Shown here: positions 40,744 to 50,770 of the stretch, piece by piece
How the letters are laid out: the number at the start of each line of letters is the position of its first letter
Numbering within the stretch: position 1 is the stretch's first letter
Assembly (NCBI GenBank): GCA_021324825.1
Contig: JAJPII010000002.1
Span: 1 to 64,000 of the forward strand
Direction: 5' to 3'
Origin: Spartobacteria bacterium
GTDB taxonomy: Bacteria > Verrucomicrobiota > Verrucomicrobiia > Chthoniobacterales > Chthoniobacteraceae
Length of the DNA stretch: 64,000 nucleotides
Translations under genes and position numbers: made by a program
The notes under the pieces: model-generated
The model's input: the letters and a program-made list of their open reading frames with translations, nothing else
The model's database searches: none
What the model was told of the DNA's origin: nothing

Positions 40744-43700
40744 GTGAAAACGCTGCGGATTTTCATCTCCTCGACCGGGGATGTCGTGACCGAACGCCTG
40801 CGGGCTTATGACGTCGTCGCCCGCTTGCAGGCGAAGTTCCGCGCCAATGTAAAACTCGAACCGATTCGCTGGGAACACGACGCCGTCGCGGCGGAGCGCG
40901 TGCCGCACCCGCATCCTTCGAAGGCGGATGTCGTGGTCTGGATTCTCTGGGGCCGCGTGGGGATGCGCCTGCCGGGGGATTGTAAAAACCCCGAACCCTC
41001 CGGCACGGAATGGGAGTTCGCCGACGCCGGGGCGGTCCAGCAAAGCGGGGAGGCCCCGGAGCTTCTCGTGTATCGCAAGAAGGCGCTGCCGGAGGGGCTG
41101 GACGAGGAGGAACTCGCGGAATGGAACCGCGGGAAGGAACCCCTGGATCAACTGCTGGAGAAGTGGTTCGAAGGGGGGGAGAGCGCGATCTCGATATTCG
41201 GGACGGACGAGGAATTCGAGGCGATGCTCTCGCGCCAGCTCGAAAAAATCATACTCGAACAACCCGGGTTCGACGGCCCGCCCGATGTCGCGTGGGCGGA
41301 AGGGTCGCCCTTTCGCGGCCTCGCGGCCTTCCACGCCGAGCACGCGCCCGTCTTTTTCGGACGCAGCCTTGAGACCGGCGAAGCGCTCTCCCGGCTCCTC
41401 GCGCAGGCGGCGGAGGGCGGCGGCGTTTTCCTCATGATCTTTGGCAGGAGCGGTTGCGGGAAGTCCTCCCTGGCGCGCGCGGGCGTGCTGGCGGAATTGA
41501 TGCGCCCCGATTCGACGCTCTTCAACGCGCCGGTCTGCTGGCGGTGCGTCATCATGCAGCCGGATGAATGCCCCGCGGGCCTCGTGGAAGGTCTCGTCGC
41601 GGGGTTGTTCGCCCGCCTGCCGGAAATCGAATCGCCCGGTTTCAATCCCGGCAAGCTGGCCGCGCTGCTGCGCGCCGCGCCTGCGCACGCCATCCCCGTG
41701 TTGCAGGCCGCGCTGGAGAAAGTCGCGCGCGCCGAGGCGGCGGCGGGGACCGCGCGGCTTGTTCTGTTCATCGACCAGTTCGAGGAGATATTTGCTTCGG
41801 ACCGCTTCAACCCCGCCGAACGCACCGCCTTTGTCTCGGCTCTCTCGGCGCTTAGCCGCGCCGGGCTCGTGTGGGTGCTCGCCACCATGCGGAACGATCT
41901 CTACGCCCGCTGCGCCGAGGTTCCCGAACTTATTTCCCTGAAAAGCAGGGACGGCCACTACGATCTCGCCCCGCCCAACGCCTCCGAGATGGGCCAGATG
42001 GTGCGCGGCCCGGCCAAAGCGGCGGGCCTCCGGTTCGAGATGCACCCCACCAGCGGCAAGATGCTCGACGACGCCCTTCTTGAAGAGGGATGCAAGCGCC
42101 CGGAAGCCCTGCCGTTGCTGGAGTTCCTGCTGGAGGAACTCCATGCGGGCAAGACCGCGGACGGCGTGCTGACGTGGGAAGCGTATGGGAACATCGGCGG
42201 ACTGGATTACGCCATCGCCCGCCGCGGCGAGGTGACCCACGACGCGCTGCCGCTGTCCGCCAGGGAATTGATGCGGCCCATCCTCGAAGAACTCGTTTCC
42301 GTCTCGGAGAACGGCATGGATGTCCGCCGCCCCGCGCGCTTGCTCGACCTGCCCACGGGTTCGGAGCCGGTGGTGGAAGCCTTCACGCGGGCGGGACTCT
42401 TCGTCACAAGCGCCGATGCCGCGAATGAGCAGGTCGTCTCCCTGGCGCACGACGAACTGCTGACGCAATGGCCGCGGTTGAAGGATTTGCTGGATCAAAA
42501 CCGCGAGTTCCTGCGGGTAAAGGCCCGCATAGCGGAAGCCGCGGCCCGCTGGCGCGATTCGAAGCGCGCTCCCGGCTTGTTGTTGGGGCCGGGGCCGCGG
42601 CTGGCCGAGGCGGCCGCGGCGTTGCGGGAACGCCGGGCCGACCTCAACCCCAGGGAAGCCGAGTTCGTCCAGATGTCGCTCGGCGCCGCCTCGGAACCCG
42701 GGAAGCGGCCGTCCGGCGTCAATTGGGTGCGCGTGGCCCTGGGAAGCATAGTCTGCGCGGCGCTCTGCGGCTACATCGCCTACCGGGAGATCGTCTCCGC
42801 GAACGCCGCCCGGCGGGATGCCGAATCCGCCCGGCAGATGACGAGCGACGCGACCGGCAACGCCCGCTTCGCCTCGGAACGGGAGCAGCAGATTCGCCAG
42901 GAGACGGACAAGCTCATCGATTTCATGGTCGTTGACTTGCCCGCGAAGCTCCAGCCCCTGGGGCAGGTCGGCTTGCTTGACGCCGTGCTCGGGAAAGTCC
43001 GCGAGTACCGCGAGAGGATCCCCGCGCCGCTGCCCGCCGGGGCGACCCTTCGGAGGCAATTCGCGTTATTGAGCGGCGAAGGCGGCATCCTCATCTCGCG
43101 CGGCAAACTGTCGCAGGCGCTGGGCGACTTTCAGCAATGCCTGACCCTCGCAAACAAAATGGCCGCCGAAAATCCCGGCGGCGCGGAATCACAAAACGCG
43201 CTCTTCACTTCCCAGGAGAAGATCGGCGAAATCCTGAGATCGCAGGGCAACCTGGCCGACGCCTCCGACGCATATCGGCAGGCGCTCGCCATAGCCAAAA
43301 AAGCCGCCGCCGCCAATCCGCGATCCCTCACATGGCAGGCGGCCCTGGCGGAAAGCTTGAACGACACGGGCGACCTCCTCAGTTCGCAAGGCAGCCTGGA
43401 CGAAGCGCTGACAACCTGCCGGCAGGCGCTGGACGTGGCGGACAAGCTGGCAAAGCGCGATCCCGCCAAAGCCGCGTGGCAGCGCGCTCTTTCCGTCATC
43501 CACGGCAACCTAGCCGACATCCTGAACTCCCAGGGGACCCTGGACGACGCCCTCAAGGAAGCCGGGCAGAGCCTCGCCATCGCGAAAACCCTGGCGGACC
43601 GCGACCCCGGCAACACGGCCTTGCAGCGCGACCTCTCCGTCAGCTACGAAAAGAACGGCGACGTGCTCGCCTCGCGTCGGAAGGCGGAAGACGCGTTGAA

Positions 43701-44115
43701 GGCCTATCAGCAAAGCCTCGCCATCCGGCAGAAACTTGTCGGCGCGGACCCGGCCAACGTCGTCTGGCAGCACGACCTCTCCACAAGCCAGGAAAAAATC
43801 GGCGATGTCCTGAGTTCGCAGGACAAGCAGGAGGAAGCGTTTAAGCGGTACCAGGAGAGCCTGGCCGCCCGCGAGAAACTGGCCGCGCTGGACGCCGGCA
43901 ACGCCGCCTGGCGGAGCGACTTTGCGCTCATGCAATTCAAAACGGGCAGCGCCATGGCGCACACCAAAGACGCCGCCCGCCTCGCGCAAGCGCGCGCTCT
44001 CATCGGCAAAGCCTATCAATCCCTCGTAAACCTGAACGAGAAATCCCTCCTCACAAACAAAGAGCAAGGCTGGATAAAAGTGGTGGAAGCCGAGATGGCG
44101 AAGCTTGGCAAGTGA
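40744..44115 (+). CDS. DUF4062 / nSTAND NTPase / TPR repeat protein, candidate conflict-system sensor
   Basis: 1123 residues from a GTG start. Residues 1-100 match DUF4062 (LRIFISSTGDVVTERLRA), a domain found at the N-terminus of STAND proteins. About 186-560 is an nSTAND1-type NTPase introduced by SPFRGLAAFHAEHAPVFFGR, with Walker A GRSGCGKSSLA (Lys240), Walker B LVLFIDQFEEIF (Asp344) and a winged-helix region (SLAHDELLTQWPRL). One membrane segment lies at about 664-680. From about 785 six TPR-like units of roughly 50 residues run to the end (IGDVLSSQDKQEEAFKRYQE). STAND proteins sense a trigger through C-terminal repeats and activate an N-terminal effector. It is a lone gene with a palindromic element 31 bases after its stop. 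Confidence 0.88.
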   Translation: MKTLRIFISSTGDVVTERLRAYDVVARLQAKFRANVKLEPIRWEHDAVAAERVPHPHPSKADVVVWILWGRVGMRLPGDCKNPEPSGTEWEFADAGAVQQSGEAPELLVYRKKALPEGLDEEELAEWNRGKEPLDQLLEKWFEGGESAISIFGTDEEFEAMLSRQLEKIILEQPGFDGPPDVAWAEGSPFRGLAAFHAEHAPVFFGRSLETGEALSRLLAQAAEGGGVFLMIFGRSGCGKSSLARAGVLAELMRPDSTLFNAPVCWRCVIMQPDECPAGLVEGLVAGLFARLPEIESPGFNPGKLAALLRAAPAHAIPVLQAALEKVARAEAAAGTARLVLFIDQFEEIFASDRFNPAERTAFVSALSALSRAGLVWVLATMRNDLYARCAEVPELISLKSRDGHYDLAPPNASEMGQMVRGPAKAAGLRFEMHPTSGKMLDDALLEEGCKRPEALPLLEFLLEELHAGKTADGVLTWEAYGNIGGLDYAIARRGEVTHDALPLSARELMRPILEELVSVSENGMDVRRPARLLDLPTGSEPVVEAFTRAGLFVTSADAANEQVVSLAHDELLTQWPRLKDLLDQNREFLRVKARIAEAAARWRDSKRAPGLLLGPGPRLAEAAAALRERRADLNPREAEFVQMSLGAASEPGKRPSGVNWVRVALGSIVCAALCGYIAYREIVSANAARRDAESARQMTSDATGNARFASEREQQIRQETDKLIDFMVVDLPAKLQPLGQVGLLDAVLGKVREYRERIPAPLPAGATLRRQFALLSGEGGILISRGKLSQALGDFQQCLTLANKMAAENPGGAESQNALFTSQEKIGEILRSQGNLADASDAYRQALAIAKKAAAANPRSLTWQAALAESLNDTGDLLSSQGSLDEALTTCRQALDVADKLAKRDPAKAAWQRALSVIHGNLADILNSQGTLDDALKEAGQSLAIAKTLADRDPGNTALQRDLSVSYEKNGDVLASRRKAEDALKAYQQSLAIRQKLVGADPANVVWQHDLSTSQEKIGDVLSSQDKQEEAFKRYQESLAAREKLAALDAGNAAWRSDFALMQFKTGSAMAHTKDAARLAQARALIGKAYQSLVNLNEKSLLTNKEQGWIKVVEAEMAKLGK

Positions 44116-44145
44116 TTACCGTTGGTTTTTGAGCGGCGTCGTTTT

Positions 44146-44173
44146 GTTGTAGAGGCGGCTGTGCCAGCCGCCT
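44146..44173. repeat. Palindromic element core downstream of the STAND gene
   Basis: GTTGTAGAGGCGGCTGTGCC and the following AGCCGCCT are identical to the 1794 copy and form the GGCGGCTG-TGC-CAGCCGCC hairpin. The flank TGGAACGGGAGAG resembles that at 30314. It lies between the stops of convergent genes. Confidence 0.85.
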
Positions 44174-44238
44174 GGAACGGGAGAGCGACGCCAAAGCGCC
44201 AGGCCGTTCCTGATCTTTAGGGCAACAAAAAACGTTTT

Positions 44239-44859
44239 TTAATCCATGTCCGTGAGGAACGGATTCGACTTGCGTTCGCGGCCGATCGTCGTCGGAGGAC
44301 CGTGACCGGAAAGGACGGTTACATCGTCGCCCAGCGGCAGGATTTTGTTCTTGATCCCGGAGAAGAGCAAGTCGCGATCGCCGCCCGGCAGGTCCCAGCG
44401 GCCAACCGCTCCCGCGAAGAGAACGTCTCCGCCAAAAAGGACGCGATCCGCATTGGAAAAAAAACAGACGCTTCCAGGACAATGTCCTGGCACTTCGAGC
44501 ACCTGGAACGGAATGCCTTCGAATTCCTGCGAACGGGTTTCCATGACGAGGAAATCCGCCGCGACGGGATCGACATCGAATTCGAATCCGAAATTCCGGA
44601 GGAAGTTTTTCTCGGTCAGCATCCGCGTTCCGTCCGGGTGATAGCCGACCGCGCATTGGTGGTCGCGCTTGACCCGGGCGGCGTCGGTGATGTGGTCGAT
44701 GTGCCCGTGGGTCAGCAGCAGCAGCGCCACGGAAAGACCTTCCTCCTTGAGCCAGTCGGCGCTGCCCTGCGGCGCGTCGATGAGAATCGAACGCCTTCCG
44801 TTCTCGATATAATAGCAGTTCGTATCGAAGATGCCGCCGGTGTAGGTTTTGATCTCCAT
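44239..44859 (-). CDS. Metallo-beta-lactamase-fold hydrolase (glyoxalase II-like)
   Basis: 206 residues. Zinc-binding motif LLTHGHIDHI, further ligands VPGHCPGSVCFF and LFGGDVLFAGAVGR, and the final His in VLSGHGPPTTIG. The short GDVLFAGAVGRWDLPGGD pattern is that of the YcbL-like glyoxalase II-related group acting on thioesters. Cytoplasmic. Divergent from the membrane protein gene. Confidence 0.9.
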   Translation of the reverse strand: MEIKTYTGGIFDTNCYYIENGRRSILIDAPQGSADWLKEEGLSVALLLLTHGHIDHITDAARVKRDHQCAVGYHPDGTRMLTEKNFLRNFGFEFDVDPVAADFLVMETRSQEFEGIPFQVLEVPGHCPGSVCFFSNADRVLFGGDVLFAGAVGRWDLPGGDRDLLFSGIKNKILPLGDDVTVLSGHGPPTTIGRERKSNPFLTDMD

Positions 44860-46077
44860 CGCCGCAGGTTACTCTCTTTTCTGCGTGCGCGCCAAGCGGT
44901 TCCCTGTTGATATGGCGGCCTTGCACAGGTCTCTCCTCCGCTTCGCCGACGGCGCCACCCGCGCGCTGCTTCCCCTGGCGGCCTTTGCCATGGCCGTGGC
45001 GTTCCTCGATCTCGCGGACTGGCACATGGGGATGCTCCGCGCCGCGGGCCTCGCGACGATTGCGTGGGCGTTCTATGCGCTCCGGCGCCGGCCGCCGCCG
45101 CCGGTCGCGCAAAGCCGCGCGTGGGCCGCCGTCATCCTGGCGCTCGCGCTGTTCCGGGCGGGCGAGGGGCTTCATAAGATCGGCCATTTCGGCGGCGCGC
45201 CGAATGATATCGGCTACACTACGGCGTTCGCCGTCATGGCGCTCGATGACGGAGCTTCGATCTACGCCACCGCGCTCGATCAACAGGAGGATGTCGAAAG
45301 CGCGGCCAGCGGGTTCGCCTTTTACTCCGGTTACAAATACGGCCCCGTCACGCCGCGTTATTACGCGCCCTTCCTGCACGCGTTCCATTATCCGCTCGGG
45401 CTATATTACGGGAACGCCGTGTTGCTTCTCCTGGTCGCTCCGCTGGCGGCGGCGTTCGCGGCGAATGCATTCGGCGGAGTTGCAACCGCTCCGCTGGCGG
45501 CGGCGGCGGCGTTCTTCTGCACGGCTTTTCCGCGCTTCATCTACCTCGAGCTTTTCTCCAAAGGCGTAAATGATTTCCTGCCCACGGTTCTCATCCTGTC
45601 GGCTCTGTATCTCGCCTCGCGCAAGAACGCCTTCTTTTGCGGGATGGCCGCCGGGCTTTCGCTCGCGTGCAAGCCGCTTCCCGCCGGGCTTTATATCCTG
45701 CTGCTGCCGGCATCGGTGCGCCTCCTGCCGCTGCTCGCGGGCGGGGCCGTCGGCCTCTGCGCTTTCCTGCCGGACTTCCTGCGCGCGCCGCGCGAGATGA
45801 TCGCCAATCTCATTCTCTTCAACGTTCACCGCCATGGGGACAGCACCGGGCTGGGCTATTTCCTGCCCGCGTCCTTGCAGCCTGCCGTGACGGTTATCGC
45901 GCTCATCCTCATCGCGCTTGTGCTTTACGCCCATTACACCGGCCCGCGCGACGGCGCCTCCCTGGCGGCTTCCGCCGCGCTGCTCGCCGCGGTGTTCCTT
46001 GCCGCGGGCAAGGTGGATCACCGCAACTACCTGCTCTGGCTGCTCCCGCTCGCGGGCGCTTTCCTCGCCGTCTCCTG

Positions 46078-47205
<1,128 letters not shown>

Positions 47206-47295
47206 GGGCGGCCGATCATGCGGAGAAAACGGAGCTTGCGCTAGAAATCATCGGCGCGAAAGAAGCCGCTTCTTGACTTGGCCCGGCGGCGAACG

Positions 47296-47526
47296 ATGTT
47301 TTCTTCAAGCTCCATAATTGGGAAGATACGGGAAGAGCTTGCGAACTTGAGTGACAGCGACCGGGCGCAACCCGCTCATTTCCTCATTCAATCCCTTGAT
47401 CCGGGAGTGGACGAAGAGGCCCAAGCTGGATGGAACGCCGAGCTGGTTTCTCGCGGCGAGGATATCAAGGCGGGAAGGGCCGTCGGTGAACCCGCCGAGA
47501 GGCTGCGCAAAGGGATTGGCGCGTGA
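47296..47526 (+). CDS. Addiction module antitoxin-like protein
   Basis: 76 residues from ATG 47296; a TTG 18 bases earlier is also open. The helical LSDSDRAQPAHFLIQSLDPGVDEE, then WNAELVSRGEDIKAG, fits the putative addiction module component family (TIGR02574-like), the antitoxin partner of ParE/RelE toxins. Its stop meets the remains of a toxin gene immediately downstream. Confidence 0.75.
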   Translation: MFSSSSIIGKIREELANLSDSDRAQPAHFLIQSLDPGVDEEAQAGWNAELVSRGEDIKAGRAVGEPAERLRKGIGA

Positions 47527-47791
47527 TCTTCAAGCGCAGGTCGAGCGCGCCGTCGCCAGGATTCAAAGAAATCCGGAAGCGTGGCCGCCGCACAGGATTA
47601 CTGGAGTCCAAAAGCATTTCGTTGAACGGTTTCCATTCACGATTTTCTACATGGACACACCCGGCTGTATCTTGGATCGCGGCGCCGCCTGCCTCTTCGC
47701 GGGCGTATTCGGCGTCATTCACGACCAGATCACCTACACCCAGCGCATTCCTGCCGAAGCGCATTTAATGCAACTTCCTTTCTGGATTTGA
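47527..47791 (+). pseudogene. Truncated RelE/ParE-type toxin remnant
   Basis: Frame 3 continues from the antitoxin end with LARDLQAQVERAVARIQRNP, then EAWPPHRITGVQKHFVERFP and FTIFYMD. This is the middle of a ParE-type toxin. The usual first 30-35 residues (start to the YYE helix) are absent, and no start codon lies in front. After FYMD the expected basic C-terminal motif (H--RDP) is missing. I read it as a toxin that lost its 5' end and decayed at its 3' end. Confidence 0.65.
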
Positions 47792-47844
47792 CAGGGGCTT
47801 TCGTTTTGGCGGCGGAGTTCGTTTGTTTTTGGTATTGAGTCGTG

Positions 47845-48101
47845 CTAGTGGAAAAAAAACACGGTTGCGGCCCAGAGAACACCCGTAAGCAACGCTACCA
47901 GGAGGCTGTAGTTCGCTCCGGGATGCTTTGAAACAGCGATAACTACCGCCCAGATCGCGTTCAATCCATTTGGATTCGCCAGTATATGCAGGAGCGGGGA
48001 ATTGCCATGTTGTAAGAGCGTAATAAGCGACGCCGATCAAGTTAACCGCCACCCAGGCGCGTTCTCGCCGAAGAGCCCTTTCGCATGCGGTCTTTTATCA
48101 T
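47845..48101 (-). pseudogene. Frameshifted copy of a small membrane protein
   Basis: Three frames together spell one protein: MIKDRMRKGSSARTRLGG (from ATG 48101), then VNLIGVAYYALTTW, then LHILANPNGLNAIWAVVIAV and SLLVALLTGVLWAATVFFFH to TAG 47845-47847. The last part parallels the intact neighbour (FLLNAIWMIVNAVLRRK; VALVMGILWMTTF). At least two frame changes separate the parts, so this is a decayed tandem paralogue starting seven bases after the neighbour's stop. Confidence 0.6.
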
Positions 48102-48108
48102 TATTGAA

Positions 48109-48312
48109 TTATTGCTCTGCCTCCTTGACGGCGCAGCTTATCCGGTAGCGGACCGATAAAAAGGTTGTCATCCAGAGGATCCCCATAACCAATGCCACAA
48201 CGCGGTACGTTGTTTTGCGCCTTAAAACGGCGTTAACTATCATCCAGATCGCGTTCAACAAAAAATATCCCCCCAATATTGGCAGCGCAGTTCGGGCCCG
48301 CTTCTGCGTCAT
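48109..48312 (-). CDS. Small two-helix membrane protein, possible immunity protein
   Basis: 67 residues with two membrane segments (LPILGGYFLLNAIWMIVNAV and VVALVMGILWMTTFL) joined by a basic loop LRRKTTYR. It overlaps the end of the toxin-like frame by 80 bases and is followed by a decayed paralogue. Small membrane proteins directly after toxin-tail cassettes are often immunity proteins. That role is inference from position only. Confidence 0.5.
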   Translation of the reverse strand: MTQKRARTALPILGGYFLLNAIWMIVNAVLRRKTTYRVVALVMGILWMTTFLSVRYRISCAVKEAEQ

Positions 48313-48712
48313 TCCATCCTTTCAGCCACATGCTTACTTGCCCCTGGGTGCCGGCGTTCTTTGAATGGCGCAAGGCATAAATTAGGCCGCTGGCCAGCAT
48401 GAAGTCGAGGCTTTGCCCCAACCCATGCGTGTATACCCCCACGGCATAGTTTGAGGCGTCTGTATATGCATCATAAAAGTAATTTTCATTTTGCTTCCGT
48501 CGCCCTGAATTTCTTTGGAAGTCGAACATTCCGTACTGTCCTATTGCGTCGGATGTTTCGAGTCGTAATTCAGATTGTGCCAAATCGTGAATAGCTTGGA
48601 AGTCGGTTTCCGCTGGCGCATAAAAGTCCTGGCCCGATTCAGTAACAAATTTAACGGCGTTCTTTGGTATCCTGTAAACCTTTATTAGGCCATGAGGGAA
48701 CCGTTTCGACAT
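48233..48712 (-). CDS. Toxin-tail-like protein of unknown activity
   Basis: 159 residues from ATG 48712. No signal peptide. The stretch ASNYAVGVYTHGLGQSLDFM, then LASGLIYALRHSKNAGTQGQ and WLKGWNDAEAG, is like C-terminal tails I recall from RHS-type polymorphic toxins (toxin-44-like). I cannot confirm the family. It overlaps the preceding frame (48651-49022) by 62 bases and may once have been continuous with it. The local base composition is more AT-rich than the flanks, fitting transfer. Confidence 0.45.
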   Translation of the reverse strand: MSKRFPHGLIKVYRIPKNAVKFVTESGQDFYAPAETDFQAIHDLAQSELRLETSDAIGQYGMFDFQRNSGRRKQNENYFYDAYTDASNYAVGVYTHGLGQSLDFMLASGLIYALRHSKNAGTQGQVSMWLKGWNDAEAGPNCAANIGGIFFVERDLDDS

Positions 48713-49022
48713 GCTTCCATCCCCAAGCGTACAGCGGCCATCTTATCAGAGACAGGTCCACCCCCGAAAGCCCCTCAATTCCTGATGTTATCGGAACAGA
48801 AGGACCGATCTGCGAGGATTCCCAAGGAACCGCGTCCGCGGTGGTCCATTGGCCGCCGCCCGGTTGTCCGGCGGGGAGGCGAGGTTCATTAGGATCATGG
48901 AGTCCATTGGCCAAAGGCTTGCCGGCATCTTCCGTATCTATAATTGTGAGGGCGGCCGCCGCCGGCGCGAAGATCAGCTCATTCGTATTCGCGCCCGCGT
49001 TCGCACATTTCGTATTGGGCAC
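48651..49022 (-). pseudogene. Fragment of an RHS/polymorphic-toxin junction region
   Basis: 123 residues in an open frame. LIFAPAAAALTIIDTEDAGK, then HDPNEPRLPAGQPGGGQWTT, resembles the spacer that precedes the variable tail in RHS-like and phage-head-linked toxins. The main body of such a protein is absent upstream. The frame ends shortly after entering the next frame, whose sequence would continue it at VETVP / HGLIKVYR, so a frameshift near 48690-48710 is likely. Probably an orphan cassette. Confidence 0.5.
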
Positions 49023-49153
49023 GTTGATGTTATGCGAGGGGCATTATCGCAGGGGAAGCCGCCTTACCTAAGGTTCCATTGGCTGGATTGGCTCCATTAG
49101 GTAGGTTTCGTAGCGACGTTGTCATTCGGCGTAAACCTGTGCAACCTTGGCCG

Positions 49154-49681
49154 ATGACCGGGAGGCAATTCTACGATTGGCAGACTGCCGGGGGCGGCGG
49201 CGACGTTTTGCTGCTGATCGAGACTTTGGAGCGCCAAGAGATCCCCTGGTGCATGATCGGAGGTCTTGCCGTGAACCACTGGGCGGAAGAGCCGATGGCC
49301 ACCGCCGATGTTGATTTGGTTATCGCAACCGGCAAGATGGACCAAGCCGTTCAAGCGCTGGAGGACGCTGGTTTCCGCGCCAAACGATTTGAGTGGTCCA
49401 TCAATCTCCGGGGACGCTCGAAAGTCAGCGTCCAGATCAGCACGGAATCCGTTTACCAAGGTTTTCCCGAACGCGCGATTCCGGCGGACGTGCACGGCAT
49501 TCTCATGCGCGTCGCGAGCCTGGAGGATACGCTGCAAGGCAAGGTGCTGGCGTGGCGCGACTCGCGACGGAGGCCGAGCAAGAGACAAAAAGATTTGCTG
49601 GACATCGCCCGCCTGGTGGAAGCGCATCCCGGACTCGCCTCTTTCTTGCCGGCGGATGTGACGGATCGCTTGCGGGAATAG
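49154..49681 (+). CDS. Orphan nucleotidyltransferase-fold protein (AbiEii/DUF6036-like)
   Basis: 175 residues from ATG 49154, giving MTGRQFYDWQTAGGGGDVLL. Nucleotidyltransferase motif WCMIGGLAVNHW followed by ATADVDLVIA (GG...DVDL), then a C-terminal helical part LEDTLQGKVLAWRDSRRRPSK, typical of AbiEii/MNT-like toxins or antitoxins. No HEPN or AbiEi partner is next to it. Lies at the edge of the accessory patch, just before the ribosomal operon. Confidence 0.75.
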   Translation: MTGRQFYDWQTAGGGGDVLLLIETLERQEIPWCMIGGLAVNHWAEEPMATADVDLVIATGKMDQAVQALEDAGFRAKRFEWSINLRGRSKVSVQISTESVYQGFPERAIPADVHGILMRVASLEDTLQGKVLAWRDSRRRPSKRQKDLLDIARLVEAHPGLASFLPADVTDRLRE

Positions 49682-49774
49682 TTGCGCCCCGGCCACTCCG
49701 GTCTTGCGCGGCGGGGGTTTTGGGCGTAAAAGAACGATTCCGGCGCCGCAGGGGCGTTTCGGTGAAAAATAAAC

Positions 49775-49802
49775 TTGCGCGGGCTGCGGTTGTCCTTATA
49801 GT
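49775..49802 (+). promoter_or_regulatory. Candidate promoter of the ribosomal operon
   Basis: TTGCGC (49775-49780), 16 bases, TATAGT (49797-49802), in the gap before rpsL. The -10 element is good and the -35 partial. If used, transcription would begin within the left arm of the hairpin described next, so promoter and hairpin may not belong to the same transcript. Confidence 0.4.
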
Positions 49803-49803
49803 T

Positions 49804-49852
49804 CGCCTCCCCGCATCCCGATGGGCTGATGCCACCGGGAGGCGTTTTTTTT
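49804..49852 (+). terminator. Intrinsic terminator-like hairpin in front of rpsL
   Basis: CGCCTCCC (49804-49811) pairs with GGGAGGCG (49837-49844). Inside, GCATC (49813-49817) pairs with GATGC (49828-49832). Eight T residues follow (49845-49852). This is a textbook Rho-independent terminator, 25 bases before the rpsL start. It either stops read-through from the upstream gene or acts as an attenuator in a longer leader from a promoter further upstream. Confidence 0.7.
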
Positions 49853-49876
49853 AGTCTCCCGCCAAATTTTTTAAGA

Positions 49877-50284
49877 ATGCCGACAATCAACCAGCTCGTC
49901 CGAAAAGGACGCAAGAAGGCGACGGTGAAATCGAAATCACCGGCGCTCGCGAATTGCCCGCAGCGCCGGGGCGTCTGCGTGCAGGTGATGACGCGTACGC
50001 CAAAGAAGCCGAATTCCGCGTTGCGCAAGGTCGCCAAGGTGCGCCTGACGAACGGGCAGGAGGTCATCGCCTACATTCCGGGCGAAGGGCATAATCTCCA
50101 GGAGCACTCGATCGTTCTCGTCCGCGGCGGACGCGTGAAGGATTTGCCCGGCGTCCGGTACCATATAGTAAGGGGCACGCTGGACAGCCTGGGGGTGGAC
50201 GGCAGGCGCCGGAGCCGCTCCAAATACGGGGCGAAACGCCCGAAGGCGGGCGGCGACGCGGCCGCGGAGAAGAAGAAGAAATAA
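49877..50284 (+). CDS. rpsL: 30S ribosomal protein S12
   Basis: 135 residues from ATG 49877, giving the normal [14 protein letters not shown]. Decoding-centre protein with conserved [17 protein letters not shown] and the Lys/Pro loop [20 protein letters not shown], the site of streptomycin resistance changes. The C-terminus has an added basic tail ending in AAAEKKKK. First gene of the str part of the operon. Confidence 0.97.
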   Translation: MPTINQLVRKGRKKATVKSKSPALANCPQRRGVCVQVMTRTPKKPNSALRKVAKVRLTNGQEVIAYIPGEGHNLQEHSIVLVRGGRVKDLPGVRYHIVRGTLDSLGVDGRRRSRSKYGAKRPKAGGDAAAEKKKK

Positions 50285-50290
50285 CAGCAT

Positions 50291-50764
50291 ATGTCCCGGC
50301 GCAGAAAAGTTTACAAGAAGATCGCGAAGGTGGATGGGCGCTATGGCAGCCCGGTGGTGGCGCAGTTGATCAGCACCGTCATGCAGGACGGGAAGAAATC
50401 GCTGGCGGAGCGGATTGTTTACACCGCCATCGAGAAATCACGCCAGGGGACGGATGTCGTCGATCCGCTGGAAACGCTCCACAAGGCGCTCGACAACGTC
50501 AAGCCCCGCCTGGAGGTCAAGTCCCGCCGCGTCGGCGGCGCCACGTACCAGGTGCCGATGGAGGTCCCCGCCTCCCGCCAGGTTTCCCTCGCCATGCGCT
50601 GGATCGTCAACTACGCGCACGCCCGCAAGAACGTGCCGATGATGGACGCGCTGGCGGGCGAATTGAAGGACGCCGCGTCCGGCCAGGGGAGCGCGATCAA
50701 GAAACGCGACGACACGCACAAGATGGCGCAAGCCAACCGCGCGTTCGCCCATTTCAGGTGGTAA
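50291..50764 (+). CDS. rpsG: 30S ribosomal protein S7
   Basis: 157 residues. Head-domain assembly protein contacting 16S rRNA and the E site. Conserved [36 protein letters not shown] and NRAFAHFRW. Follows rpsL by six bases. Confidence 0.97.
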   Translation: MSRRRKVYKKIAKVDGRYGSPVVAQLISTVMQDGKKSLAERIVYTAIEKSRQGTDVVDPLETLHKALDNVKPRLEVKSRRVGGATYQVPMEVPASRQVSLAMRWIVNYAHARKNVPMMDALAGELKDAASGQGSAIKKRDDTHKMAQANRAFAHFRW

Positions 50765-50770
50765 CCAGCC

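Noticed and set aside
40156-43059. A 967-residue minus-strand open frame across the STAND gene
   Set aside because: Only its last 147 codons, with signal peptide and PG-binding domain, are protein-like. The rest is the antisense shadow of a GC-rich gene.
43081-44000. Possible CRISPR-like or DNA tandem repeat array in the STAND gene
   Set aside because: The periodicity of about 150 bases comes from degenerate TPR protein repeats. The DNA units are not identical.
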